From Agarilytica rhodophyticola (GTDB lineage: Bacteria > Pseudomonadota > Gammaproteobacteria > Pseudomonadales > Cellvibrionaceae), in assembly GCF_002157225.2 (NCBI RefSeq), contig NZ_CP020038.1, positions 744,001 through 808,000 of the forward strand: a stretch of 64,000 nt of DNA, in the 5' to 3' direction. Made by a program: the position numbers and the translations under genes. Shown here one piece after another: positions 19,284-28,409 of this stretch; position 1 is the stretch's first letter, and the number at the start of each line of letters is the position of its first letter. A model generated the notes under the pieces. The model did no database searches, was not told the DNA's origin, and worked only from the letters and a program-made list of their open reading frames with translations.

Positions 19284-19541
19284 ATGAATTCTATTCGTAT
19301 TTATACTACACAGTACTGCGGCTACTGCGTGCGTGCGAAAGCGCTGCTCAGCAAGAAAAACCTTGCTTTTGAGGAAATCCCTGTAGATAACAACATCGAG
19401 TTGCGCAGTGAAGTAATGCGTATGAGTGGACAGAGAACTGTGCCTCAAATCTGGATAAACGAGCAGCACATCGGTGGTTGTATGGAGCTTATGCAACTGG
19501 AGGCCTCCGGCCAGTTAGATCAAATATTGGCATCTGATTAG
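19284..19541 (+). CDS. grxC: Glutaredoxin 3
   Basis: An 85-residue glutaredoxin of class I length with redox motif CGYC at residues 12-15, in place of the common CPYC. RTVPQIWI is the cis-Pro glutathione-binding loop and IGGCMELMQL the C-terminal glutathione site. It reduces disulfides in the cytosol with glutathione. It is 13 bases after the rhodanese gene and 71 bases before secB. Confidence 0.92.
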   Translation: MNSIRIYTTQYCGYCVRAKALLSKKNLAFEEIPVDNNIELRSEVMRMSGQRTVPQIWINEQHIGGCMELMQLEASGQLDQILASD

Positions 19542-19612
19542 CGTTGAAATCTGGTCTATTTACCCCCACTTAACGGCAATACTTAAAACCACCTTGCTTA
19601 GGCAGATATTGT

Positions 19613-20125
19613 ATGACTGAAGAAACTCAAGCTAAACCAGAAGAACAAGCCGCGGAGCCTGTGAAAGGGCAATTTGCTTTACAACGAATTTATATCAAAG
19701 ATATGTCGTTTGAATCACCGATGGCTATCACGGCCCGCAGCCAGGCTAAGCCAGCGGTATCGCAAGATTTGCATACACTCGTAAGTAAGGTGGCAGAAAA
19801 TCATTTTGAAGTTGTTTTGCATTTAACAATAACCGTTAAACAAGAAGATAATGTCGCGTTTTTAGCGGAAGTTCATCAGGCAGGCCTGTTTCAAGTTGCA
19901 GGCTTAGATGAAGCACAACTGCAGCATACCTTGTCATCAACATGTCCCTCTATTTTGTTTCCTTATGCTCGCGAAGCTATCGATAATATGGCGACACGTG
20001 GTGGTTTCCCTCCTCTTATGTTACCCCCTATTAATTTTGATGCAGTGTTTGCCAAAGCCATGATGGAAGCTAAAGCCAAGGCCGAAGCTGAAGGTGCTCC
20101 TGCGGATACCGACGGTGTTCACTAG
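19613..20125 (+). CDS. secB: Protein-export chaperone SecB
   Basis: SecB tetramers hold preproteins unfolded and deliver them to SecA. The 170-residue protein has the family opening [16 protein letters not shown] near residues 21-36, the beta-strand [14 protein letters not shown] and the conserved [27 protein letters not shown]. Acidic and Ala-rich ends are typical. It closes the rhodanese-grxC-secB run. Confidence 0.96.
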   Translation: MTEETQAKPEEQAAEPVKGQFALQRIYIKDMSFESPMAITARSQAKPAVSQDLHTLVSKVAENHFEVVLHLTITVKQEDNVAFLAEVHQAGLFQVAGLDEAQLQHTLSSTCPSILFPYAREAIDNMATRGGFPPLMLPPINFDAVFAKAMMEAKAKAEAEGAPADTDGVH

Positions 20126-20455
20126 GCACGTGTAGCAGGCGCTAGAGCTTCTATATCCTCTTTATTTAGTCCGAAATATCTATAAAAAGCTAATTTTTGG
20201 CCTTTTATAGATATTTTAGGGCGGCTCTCCACCTTTTATCGGCTTATGGCTACCTTTTGTGTTAAACCGCGCCCTATTGGCGCGTATATTTGCTAGTGTT
20301 TAGTCAACTAAGATGTAAACTTCTCAGTTAGGGCCTGTCGACAGAGGTCCAATCGTTTAGCTGCGGTTACTCGGGTATTGCCTTTGTTTCACTCTTCATT
20401 GGTGCTCTCTTCAATACCATATATTGCAGCTAACTCCCTATAAACATGGCGGAAT
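20126..20455. other. Intergenic stretch with a secB-downstream hairpin
   Basis: Apart from the hairpin at 20174-20216, a 10-base palindrome CTGTCGACAG occurs near 20335-20344. No gene was seen. The promoter of the REC protein at 20456 should lie here. Confidence 0.5.
20174..20216 (+). terminator. Hairpin downstream of secB
   Basis: AAATATCTATAAAA (20174-20187) pairs with TTTTATAGATATTT (20203-20216), a 14-base perfect stem with a 15-base loop, followed by a T and then AGGG. It is A/T-rich, so a weaker terminator than usual, but it sits 49 bases after the secB stop. Confidence 0.55.
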
Positions 20456-21628
20456 ATGGCGTTAGATACAATGTATGCTGGAGAATCAAACAAAATAAAA
20501 GTCTTAGTGATTGACGACTCGCGAGTAGTAAGAGTCGCAGCAACTCGCATGTTTGATGAAGACTTTGATGTAGTTTTAGGTGTCGATGGGGCAGATGGCT
20601 TGGCTATCTTGGAGCGCGACCCAGATATCGATGTAGTGTTTACCGATCTGGCAATGCCAGAAATGGACGGCTTTGAATTGCTTGAAGCGGTGCGCTCTCA
20701 TACCGATGAAAATCTGCGCGAATTGCCTATTATTGTTGCTACTGGCGCCGGTAATCCTGAGTCGGCTAAACAAAAAGCGTTCTCATTGGGAGCCACTGAC
20801 TTTGTCACTAAGCCTTTTAATGGTACTGATATTAAAGCCCGTGCTCGTTCCTACGCCAAGCTGCACGAACAAAATCGCTCTTTGAAGCAGAATGCGACCA
20901 TTGATAACCTCACCGGCTTACTCAACGGAAGAGGCTTGAAAATGCAGCTAGAGAAGGAAATTTCCTTTGCTGCTCGTCATGAGTCTAACCTTACCCTTAT
21001 CTCTTTAGAGGTGGATAACTATAAAGACCTATTTGTTCGTATTGGCAGAGAGGGTACTGAGAAAGTGGTTAAGCGGGTGGCAAAAGTCCTGGAAGATGCT
21101 TTTCGTAAAGAAGACAGTATTTCCCGCGTAGGTATTGCGCGCTATATCGTATCGATGCCCATGTCCTATGCTGAAAGTGCCGTGGATATGGCAAATCGTA
21201 TTTGCCATACCATAGAGTCATTAAAGGCCAAGTTGGATGGTAAACGCATCAAAATCACAGTATCCACTGGTGTTAGCTCGGTTCTTGTGGATGACATAGA
21301 TGCAGGTACGCTTATTGGCATGGCTAATGAAGCCTTGCAACGTGCTTCAGAAGTAGGGGCAAGCCAAATTTATCAACTTAGTTTGGAAGATTATCGCAAG
21401 CAGCTGGATGATGAAGCCAAGAAGTCATTATCTATTGATCATTTGCTCGACCAAATTGAGGCAGGTAATCAATTGGCCATTGCTCCCCAGGTTGACAATG
21501 CCATAGAGCGCCTAGGGCCATTCTTTAAGCTGTTGTCTGATCAACAAGTCGCTAAGATCCTCACTGCTCGTCAGAAGCTTGGCGGTAATATTGTGGACTT
21601 TAACTCTGGTAAAAGCTTCAGCAAATAG
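20456..21628 (+). CDS. Response regulator with degenerate GGDEF domain
   Basis: The 390-residue protein begins with a receiver domain: acidic pair VLVIDDSR at about 17-23, phospho-acceptor Asp64 in VFTDLAMPEMDGF and Lys in VTKPF near 119. A GGDEF-fold domain follows, but the signature reads RVGIARYIVSM in place of GGDEF, so catalysis is not expected. It may bind c-di-GMP, dimerise or interact with a partner. About 60 further residues close the protein. The next gene, LuxR-type, is convergent. Confidence 0.85.
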   Translation: MALDTMYAGESNKIKVLVIDDSRVVRVAATRMFDEDFDVVLGVDGADGLAILERDPDIDVVFTDLAMPEMDGFELLEAVRSHTDENLRELPIIVATGAGNPESAKQKAFSLGATDFVTKPFNGTDIKARARSYAKLHEQNRSLKQNATIDNLTGLLNGRGLKMQLEKEISFAARHESNLTLISLEVDNYKDLFVRIGREGTEKVVKRVAKVLEDAFRKEDSISRVGIARYIVSMPMSYAESAVDMANRICHTIESLKAKLDGKRIKITVSTGVSSVLVDDIDAGTLIGMANEALQRASEVGASQIYQLSLEDYRKQLDDEAKKSLSIDHLLDQIEAGNQLAIAPQVDNAIERLGPFFKLLSDQQVAKILTARQKLGGNIVDFNSGKSFSK

Positions 21629-21653
21629 CGGCATTTTTGCCGCTCTCCTCTGG

Positions 21654-22421
21654 TTATTCGTTTTTTAGGCATAAACCAAACAGCTCATTTTGGCTGGAGA
21701 TGTTTAATTTAGCATAGGCGCGTTTACGATAGGTTTGCACACTCGTTTCTTTAATGCCTAAGTCCAGGGCAATCCCACTGCCTGATAGCCCTAATAAAAT
21801 GCGGGCACATACAGCCATTTCTCTCTGCGTAATCTTACTGCTAAGGGCTCGAATTCTCTGCTCCAGATCATCAAGTTGAGCTTCGCGTGTCAGGAAGTCA
21901 GATAGTCCTCCTGCTAGTCGGGAGTGTTTTACGACGCAACTCATTAGAATATCTGAAGCCTCTGTTAAAGCTTCGATATCTGCTTTTAAAAAGGATTCTG
22001 TAAAACGGTATAGGTTTAAACAGTAAAGTCCTTTGTCGCCATGCTTGAGCAATGAAATACGGTCTACGATATGAATATCCGAGCCAAAGAAACGTTGATA
22101 ATTGGCATCTTTGATATCTCCTGGCTGCAATCTGCGTACTAGTACTTGATGATTTTTTTCTGCGCTAGTGTGCAATTTAATATTCGGATCCATTTTGAAG
22201 TAGCGGGTGAGGTAGAGCTTTTGTAATAGTTTGGAAATGCTAATACCACTGCCATTAGCAGAGGTAATAAACCTGGCTTCATTGCTATCCAGTTGAACCA
22301 GTGAAAAATGTTCTACCGCCACGATGCTATTCAAAAACAACAAAAACTCGTTGCTAAACATTGCATTGCCCAATGTTTCAATCACGCGACCTAAGCCGAT
22401 GTCAGATATGCCTTTCACCAA
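21654..22421 (-). CDS. LuxR-family transcriptional regulator
   Basis: The 255-residue protein ends in a LuxR-type helix-turn-helix (about 190-250: LTQREMAVCARILLGLSG, GIKETSVQTYRKRAYAKLN). The N-terminal 180 residues have no recognisable autoinducer-binding motif and no receiver Asp pattern, so it could belong to a LuxR solo group. It is divergent from the AhpD-like and thioredoxin genes, with about 134 bases between starts, and probably controls them. Confidence 0.85.
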   Translation of the reverse strand: MVKGISDIGLGRVIETLGNAMFSNEFLLFLNSIVAVEHFSLVQLDSNEARFITSANGSGISISKLLQKLYLTRYFKMDPNIKLHTSAEKNHQVLVRRLQPGDIKDANYQRFFGSDIHIVDRISLLKHGDKGLYCLNLYRFTESFLKADIEALTEASDILMSCVVKHSRLAGGLSDFLTREAQLDDLEQRIRALSSKITQREMAVCARILLGLSGSGIALDLGIKETSVQTYRKRAYAKLNISSQNELFGLCLKNE

Positions 22422-22489
22422 CGTACTCCTGTCAAATGCAAAGAAAACTGTGATTAGTAAGGATTGCCATCAGTTTTTGTACTCATTTA

Positions 22490-22506
22490 AAGGGACAGAC
22501 CTGATT
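22490..22506 (+). repeat. 17-base AAGGGACAGACCTGATT word (copy 2)
   Basis: This lies in the LuxR/AhpD-like divergent region and shares 14 of 17 bases with the word at 15895-15911. See that entry. It may be a mobile-element remnant placed in the promoter region. Confidence 0.4.
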
Positions 22507-22555
22507 TACATCTCCTTCTATAGTATCAGGCAACACTATTTGCGGAGATTGAGTT

Positions 22556-23143
22556 ATGCCTCACTTGAGACCTTTGGAAAACGAAGAAATCGGCGATCAG
22601 CAGATCCTAGAACGCTTTTCCCATTATAAAAATACGCGTGGATTTGTTCCTAACAGTATCCGTACTATGGCTCGCCGTCCCAATATCGTCAAAGCCTTTA
22701 TGTCACTTAACCAAGCAGTGCTCTATGAGGGTAGCGTAAGTGAAGAGCTGAAAATGTTAGTTAGTCTGGCTTCGAGCATGGCTTCAGGTTGCCGCTATTG
22801 TCAGTCCCATATGGCTAATTTATCCAGCATATACCAGGCCTCTGATGCAAAAATTGCTGCTATCTGGGAGTTTGAAAGCAGCGATTTATTTTCTCCTGGA
22901 GAGCGGGCGGCTATCGCTCTGGCCATTAAGGCCGGTACCTTGCCAAACGAGGCAAGTGTCGAGGATTTTAGTGAGCTGAGCAAACACTTTGATGATGGCC
23001 AAATAGTTGAAATCGTCGCCAGCATAGCCTTGTTTGGCTATCTGAATCGATGGAATGACACTATGGCAACACAGCTTGAAGAGCATCCTAAAACTGTTAC
23101 CAAAAGAGCTGTTGACGGTTGGCAGGAAGGTAAGCACGTCTAA
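22556..23143 (+). CDS. Carboxymuconolactone decarboxylase/AhpD-like protein
   Basis: The 195-residue helical protein has the AhpD-type signature ASGCRYCQSHMANLSSI near residues 76-92, with the redox CxxC (CRYC) and the following His, and ends with a helical run GYLNRWNDTM. AhpD-like proteins reduce peroxidases or act as thiol antioxidant proteins; the role here is inferred. A GGAG lies nine bases before the ATG. It is followed after 15 bases by a thioredoxin, suggesting a reductant pair. Confidence 0.85.
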   Translation: MPHLRPLENEEIGDQQILERFSHYKNTRGFVPNSIRTMARRPNIVKAFMSLNQAVLYEGSVSEELKMLVSLASSMASGCRYCQSHMANLSSIYQASDAKIAAIWEFESSDLFSPGERAAIALAIKAGTLPNEASVEDFSELSKHFDDGQIVEIVASIALFGYLNRWNDTMATQLEEHPKTVTKRAVDGWQEGKHV

Positions 23144-23158
23144 GCGAGGGTGAATGAT

Positions 23159-23485
23159 ATGAGCAAAATTGACGTAACAGACGAAAGTTTTGATGGCTTA
23201 CTCAAGAGTGCTGACCAACCTTTGTTGGTTGATGTATGGGCGCCATGGTGTGGTCCATGCAAGATGGTGGGGTCTGCATTAAACACTATCGTTCAAGCCG
23301 ATCCTACACGCTTCTCGCTGGCCATGGCGAATATGGAAGAGTTCGAGCAAACGGCTGACAAGCTAAACATCAAGGCTACGCCGACATTAATGATTTTTCA
23401 AAATGGTGAGGAAGTGGCGCGCCGATCCGGCGCAATGATAAAATCCCAGATCGAAAATTGGCTAAACGAGCACCTCGACCGTTAG
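23159..23485 (+). CDS. Thioredoxin
   Basis: The 108-residue thioredoxin has the canonical WCGPC motif (Cys31, Cys34) and the cis-proline loop KATPTLMIF. I chose the ATG at 23159, because GAGGG lies eight bases upstream; the in-frame GTG at 23150 overlaps that element. It follows the AhpD-like gene and probably donates electrons to it. Confidence 0.93.
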   Translation: MSKIDVTDESFDGLLKSADQPLLVDVWAPWCGPCKMVGSALNTIVQADPTRFSLAMANMEEFEQTADKLNIKATPTLMIFQNGEEVARRSGAMIKSQIENWLNEHLDR

Positions 23486-23491
23486 CCTAAA

Positions 23492-23641
23492 TTATGAGTT
23501 TAGATCGTTATTTAGATGTCTCTTGCGATACTACACTTGGCTACAACCAGTGTAAGCTTTAAACACCCTTGAGAGGTAGAGCTGATCTTCATAACCTAAG
23601 CGATCGGCAAGAAGGAATTCTTGGTGGTTTAGCTTATGCAT
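23492..23641 (-). pseudogene. Remnant of an AraC-family regulator (C-terminal HTH)
   Basis: Minus-strand codons from 23641 read MHKLNHQEFLLADRLGYEDQ then LYLSRVFKAYTGCSQV, an in-frame TAG at 23531-23533, and YRKRHLNNDLNS to a TAA at 23492-23494. LGYEDQLYLSRVFKAYTG and YRKRH closely match the second helix-turn-helix of AraC proteins. The TAG falls where a Q-Y or S-R is normal (a CAG to TAG change would explain it). The upstream three quarters of the gene are gone. It lies between the thioredoxin and an RND gene. Confidence 0.75.
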
Positions 23642-23655
23642 AGCTAAACCACCAA
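23621..23655. repeat. Strong hairpin between convergent thioredoxin and RND genes
   Basis: TTGGTGGTTTAGCT (23621-23634) pairs perfectly with AGCTAAACCACCAA (23642-23655) over a seven-base loop. No T tract follows on either strand. It sits at the head of the AraC remnant. A bidirectional terminator or the footprint of a rearrangement are both possible. Confidence 0.6.
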
Positions 23656-23659
23656 AAAG

Positions 23660-26600
23660 TTAATCCGCGTTAATTTCCATTTCAACTGGATTCGTTATGT
23701 GACTTGCTGACTTTCCATGTATGAGTTTGGAAATTCCTGTTTTCATTCGTGCGCCTGCCAAGTAGAGGGCTGGCACAAATACTAACGTCACAGTGGTAGC
23801 AAACAGGATACCAAAAGCTAGAGACACAACCATAGGTATTAGGAAGCGAGCCTGCATACTTCCATCTAGCATTATCGGCACAAGTCCGATAAATGTTGTG
23901 AGGCTAGTAAGGATGATGGGGCGGAAGCGATCAACACCTGCCCTTACAAGAGCATCCACTACTTCAACTCCTTGGCCTCGTAATTGATTGATACGATCGA
24001 TAAATACTAAGTTATCATTTACCACTACCCCAGCCGCCGCCAGAATGCCAAAGAATGAAGCGATATCAATAGGGAAGCCCATTATCCAATGGCCGAAAAT
24101 AGCCCCCATGATACCGAAAGGCACGGCAGATAGAACGCCAAAGGGTTTCAAATATGATTTAAACTCAATGGCCATTAGCATGTAAATAATAAGCAAAGAA
24201 AGTCCGAAGGCTTTAATGAGAGCCGCCATGAATTCCTGCTCATCAACACTGGAGCCACCTAAGCCAATTTTGAGTCCAGGATATTTTTGCTCCAAACTCT
24301 TTTTATGCTTAGTAAGAATTTCTTGGAGAATTTCATTGGCGTTCGCTTCTCCTTCCACAGTATCCGCGGTGACTCGTATACTGCGACGACGATCGGTTCT
24401 TTCAATAGTCGTGTAGCCGGGTACAAATTCTACACTGGCCACAACCTCAAAAGGTACTTCGTGGCGGTCAGAGGTACGGACACGAATATCTTCAATTCGT
24501 TCTATCCTTGAGCGTTCGTCAGAAGGATAGCGAACCATGACTCGTACATCTTCATTGACCCTGGGGATACGTTGTACTTCTTCACCAAAATAGCCCTGAC
24601 GAACTTGCCTTGCCACGGAGCCAAGAGTGACTCCTAGTGTTCTTGCACTTGGCTTAAGACTGATATCCAAGTCGTCTCGTGCGGTTTGCAGTGAGTCCCT
24701 CGCGTTTTCAACACCTGGATAAGTTTTTAGGATATCGACGATTTCCTGTGAGGCTTTGTCTAATGTGTCAATATCGTAAGCAAACAAATCGAAAGTGATA
24801 TCGCTGCCATTATCGTTAGCGGTAAAATCTAATTTAAATTTCTCCACATCTGGCAAATCGCCAATATAAGTGCGCCATCTTTCTGCGATAAAGCCTGAAT
24901 CTAAATTCAGTTCGCTCTCGTGAGCTAGCTCAAGCACGATCCACACACGATTTTGCCAAACCCATGTAAGGTTATGGAGGATGAAATTATCTCCATAGCC
25001 ACGCTCAGCTAACTGTTGATCTTTTTTCAATTGTGGTACTGAGTCTTCGACAACCTGGACCGTTGAAAGTAATTCATCTCGGGCATAGCCTTCAGCAAAA
25101 GTGATCTCTGCCACAATCCAATCCATTTGAGGGTTAGCTTGGAACTGCTGTTTAACGTAACCCGTGCTGACCAAAGATATTGAGAATACAAACGCCATGA
25201 AAAAACCGGCGAGTGTTACAGCGTACCATTTTAGAGATTTACTAATAAAAGGGCGGTAAATATTAATAGCAAAGTGTTCCATGCCGTCGGCAAAGTGTTT
25301 GCGCAACTGCTCAAACTTACGTGCAACAAACCACTTCGGCGTTTTTTCAGGCTTCATGGTAGATAAATGCGAAGGCAGAATCCAAAACGACTCAATCAGA
25401 GAGAAGGTCAAAGCACATACCACTACTGCAGGAATAGACCACAAAAACTTTGAGGCATCCCCAGGTAGAAAGAGCATCGGTATAAATACAACAATAGTCG
25501 ATATAACGGCAAAAAGAACAGGTTTATAAACACTTTGCGAGCCTTTTAAAGCCGAGTCTTTCCCTAGTATGCCGTTTTGCTGCTGCGCATAAATACTTTC
25601 CCCCACAATAATGGCATCATCTACGATAATGCCAAGAATCAGTAAGAAGGCGAACATGGATAACATGTTAATACTGACGCCAACCATAGGTAGCATCCAT
25701 ATTGCTCCCATATAAGCGGTACCAATACCTAGTGCTACCCACATGGCTAATGCTGGACGTAAGAAAAGCATCAATACGAAAAATACCAATAGTAGGCCGC
25801 CGAATGCGTTATTGGCCAGCAGGTTCATTCTACCTTCGAACATAAATGACAAATCGGACCATACGGCAACGGCTATGCCCGGTGGTAAATTGGCTTGCAG
25901 CTCATCAACATAATTATTAACAGCATCGGAAGTCTTGATGACATCTGGGTCTGCAGCGCCAAAAATATCGATAAAGACAGACTTTTCTCCATCAAAACGT
26001 GTATAGACGTTAGTATCGGCGAAGCCGTCGATCACGGTTGCCACATCGCCGATTAAAATTTTGGTGCCGTCAGGATTGGTCACCAATGGAATACTTTCGA
26101 AATCTGCTTGGTTATATGCCTGACCACGAGTTTGAACCTGAAAGTCGCCAAGCTGTGAGCGAATCACTCCGGCTGGAAGATTAAGAGAGGATTCTCTAAT
26201 AGCGCTGACAACATCATCAAAAGTAAGGTTGTAACGTCGTAGATCGAACTCTGATACTTCAATTGAAACCTCATCTTTGCGCACGGCATTTAAAGTCGCA
26301 ATATCCACATTATTAAGCTCTACCAACTCATCGCGCACCGTTTGACCAAAGTCTTTTAAGATCCTTTCGTCCACATCTCCAGAAATAGCAACACGAAGTA
26401 AGCGGTTGCGGGGGATTTGGCGATTAATTTGAGGACGCTCGGCATCTCTAGGGAAGGTAGAGATAGCATCGACACGGGTTTTGATATCGTTATAGAGTTT
26501 TTGGATTTCGTAGTCGGTCTCAATTTCGGCTTCAACCATGCCAAAACCAAAACCCGCTTCTGACTTAAGGCGTTTGATACCTTCTAAATCCTGAATTGCT

Positions 26601-26809
26601 TCTTCTATGCGGACAACGATCTGTTCTTCAACTTCTCTTGGCCCCGCGCCAGGGTAGGGGACTGATATTTCAATAACGTCCCTCTCTACCATTGGGAACA
26701 ACTCCTTATTCAAGGAGAACATACTGGCGCAACCACCCACCAGGATTAATATCATGATAAGGTTTGATGCGACGGGGTTATTAACAAACCAGCCTAGTGT
26801 TCCTTTCAT
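23660..26809 (-). CDS. RND efflux transporter permease (first system)
   Basis: The 1049-residue protein opens with a membrane segment and the RND N-terminal periplasmic region NKELFPMVERDVIEISVPYPGAGP, then the central membrane block ANNAFGGLLLVFFVLML, GIIVDDAIIVGESIYA and, at the C-terminal half, AAAGVVVNDNLVFIDRINQ. Asp and other charged residues sit in membrane helix 4 as in proton-driven pumps. It resembles AcrB/MdtB-type transporters with an uncertain substrate. The adaptor gene starts five bases upstream of it in the same operon (26815-28053). Confidence 0.9.
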   Translation of the reverse strand: MKGTLGWFVNNPVASNLIMILILVGGCASMFSLNKELFPMVERDVIEISVPYPGAGPREVEEQIVVRIEEAIQDLEGIKRLKSEAGFGFGMVEAEIETDYEIQKLYNDIKTRVDAISTFPRDAERPQINRQIPRNRLLRVAISGDVDERILKDFGQTVRDELVELNNVDIATLNAVRKDEVSIEVSEFDLRRYNLTFDDVVSAIRESSLNLPAGVIRSQLGDFQVQTRGQAYNQADFESIPLVTNPDGTKILIGDVATVIDGFADTNVYTRFDGEKSVFIDIFGAADPDVIKTSDAVNNYVDELQANLPPGIAVAVWSDLSFMFEGRMNLLANNAFGGLLLVFFVLMLFLRPALAMWVALGIGTAYMGAIWMLPMVGVSINMLSMFAFLLILGIIVDDAIIVGESIYAQQQNGILGKDSALKGSQSVYKPVLFAVISTIVVFIPMLFLPGDASKFLWSIPAVVVCALTFSLIESFWILPSHLSTMKPEKTPKWFVARKFEQLRKHFADGMEHFAINIYRPFISKSLKWYAVTLAGFFMAFVFSISLVSTGYVKQQFQANPQMDWIVAEITFAEGYARDELLSTVQVVEDSVPQLKKDQQLAERGYGDNFILHNLTWVWQNRVWIVLELAHESELNLDSGFIAERWRTYIGDLPDVEKFKLDFTANDNGSDITFDLFAYDIDTLDKASQEIVDILKTYPGVENARDSLQTARDDLDISLKPSARTLGVTLGSVARQVRQGYFGEEVQRIPRVNEDVRVMVRYPSDERSRIERIEDIRVRTSDRHEVPFEVVASVEFVPGYTTIERTDRRRSIRVTADTVEGEANANEILQEILTKHKKSLEQKYPGLKIGLGGSSVDEQEFMAALIKAFGLSLLIIYMLMAIEFKSYLKPFGVLSAVPFGIMGAIFGHWIMGFPIDIASFFGILAAAGVVVNDNLVFIDRINQLRGQGVEVVDALVRAGVDRFRPIILTSLTTFIGLVPIMLDGSMQARFLIPMVVSLAFGILFATTVTLVFVPALYLAGARMKTGISKLIHGKSASHITNPVEMEINAD

Positions 26810-26814
26810 CTTGA

Positions 26815-28053
26815 TTAGCCCTCGTTCGCCTTAGCAATAGCTTCTTCAGCATCGTCGTTAGCAGGTTCGACTTCTAGGTCGGCAACGGCATATGGCACAC
26901 GAGTAGACATTACTTTTTCACCATTTTCTAACCCACCGACAAGTACGTTATCTCCTTCACTTTGCAGTAAATCTACTGTTTTGAAAGAAATACGGTTATC
27001 CGAGCCAACCACTATTACCTGATTTTTCTTGTGCAAAACTTTTCGCGGCAGTGTGACAACATTCTCTAATTGATGGCCAATAATTTCTGCCGATACATAC
27101 ATCCCCACTGACAAAGGGGGCTTAAACTCGTTGGGATTATGCTCGAAAGGATTGCGTACCTCGGCAACTGCGAAAATTGTACGGCTTCTAACATCGAAGC
27201 TGCCTTCAGTTCTTACAATCTTGCCTTGCCAAGAATACTTTTTACCGCCATATACGGTAGTTAAAATAACCTCCGGTTGCGTCTGCTCGGAATTGCTCGC
27301 TGTTAGAGGGAGGTTGACTTTGGCGACTTGTTTGTCTGTTAAAGGCAAGCGCACCTGCACAGCCTCAGTGCTGTAGACTTCGGCAATGACTGTACCTTGA
27401 GCGACATACTGGCCAACGTCGACGCCCTTAGTATTAATTCTGCCGTTAAACGGCGCGCTAATTCGAGTGCGCGCGATGTTTAGACGAGCACGATCACGAT
27501 TGGCCTCGGCGGCATCTACAGCAGCCTTAGCCGAGGCTAATTGAGGTTTGCGTAAGAACAGATCGTTAGCCTCTTTGTTGCCTACATCGCGCCATTCCCC
27601 TCTAGCTTGTCTAGCCCGTCCCTTTTCCATTGCATGCAACTCTTTTGCTTTGGCCAGGTCTGATTCGGCTTGATGCAAGGCAAACTCATAATCCCGGCTA
27701 TCGATAGTGACAATAGCTTGATCCTTGGTAAAAAAACCTCCTGGTGCATAAGCGTCGGCAACGCTCACGACACGACCGCTAACTTCAGAGACGAGATTAA
27801 TCTGGCGCACTGGTGTTACCGAACCCTGACTAGAAACGGAAATATTCATTGTCTCAGGAGATACGGTAATAGTTTTTACCTTGGGTATAATTGCCTTTTC
27901 TTCTTCTTTTGGTGTGGGTTTAGGTTTCATAGCAGACATTATTGTTATCACTGTTACAACAGCGATAACGATACCTAATACCCCGCCGGCACTTTTAATC
28001 GCGTATGAATGTCGTTGCAAAAATGTATCGCGTTTTAAATCCTGGCCTATCAC
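26815..28053 (-). CDS. RND efflux periplasmic adaptor (first system)
   Basis: The 412-residue protein has an N-terminal membrane anchor (about 20-42), a biotinyl-lipoyl-like part (VSEVSGRVVSVADAYAPGG), a coiled-coil hairpin (HQAESDLAKAKELHAMEKGRARQARG) and beta-barrel parts (INTKGVDVGQYVAQGTVIAEV). This is the AcrA/MacA order. It precedes the permease gene by five bases. No outer-membrane TolC-type gene is nearby, so a shared TolC is likely. Confidence 0.88.
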   Translation of the reverse strand: MIGQDLKRDTFLQRHSYAIKSAGGVLGIVIAVVTVITIMSAMKPKPTPKEEEKAIIPKVKTITVSPETMNISVSSQGSVTPVRQINLVSEVSGRVVSVADAYAPGGFFTKDQAIVTIDSRDYEFALHQAESDLAKAKELHAMEKGRARQARGEWRDVGNKEANDLFLRKPQLASAKAAVDAAEANRDRARLNIARTRISAPFNGRINTKGVDVGQYVAQGTVIAEVYSTEAVQVRLPLTDKQVAKVNLPLTASNSEQTQPEVILTTVYGGKKYSWQGKIVRTEGSFDVRSRTIFAVAEVRNPFEHNPNEFKPPLSVGMYVSAEIIGHQLENVVTLPRKVLHKKNQVIVVGSDNRISFKTVDLLQSEGDNVLVGGLENGEKVMSTRVPYAVADLEVEPANDDAEEAIAKANEG

Positions 28054-28409
28054 TGCATTCCTCGCTTAGCTCGTTCTCTTTCGTTTATCTTATGCAAATA
28101 TGCAAACGTTTTTAGACAATATACGTTAGGGTGAAGTTTTACATAATTTTTGGCAGCTAATGCTATTTCATCGAGTATGAATATAGCGTGAAGATACCAA
28201 TCTATGTTAAATGTGAGTATTCTGTTGCATTCATTGGTATAAACACATCATATCGTTATAAAAAAGCATAATAAATGATATTGCAATATGCTTGCGTCAG
28301 TATGAATACACAAACCGTTGAAAGGCATATTCGAAGTGTTATTAAGCTTTATTGATCACGCTGGTGTTGGTCACATCCTATTCAAACATTATATACATGG
28401 TAAGTCGTT
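28054..28409. other. Intergenic stretch, divergent promoters
   Basis: The two adjacent genes point away from each other, so both promoters lie here. ATACCAAT at 28194-28201 and ATTGGTAT at 28233-28240 form a spaced inverted repeat that could be an operator. I see no gene. Confidence 0.4.
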
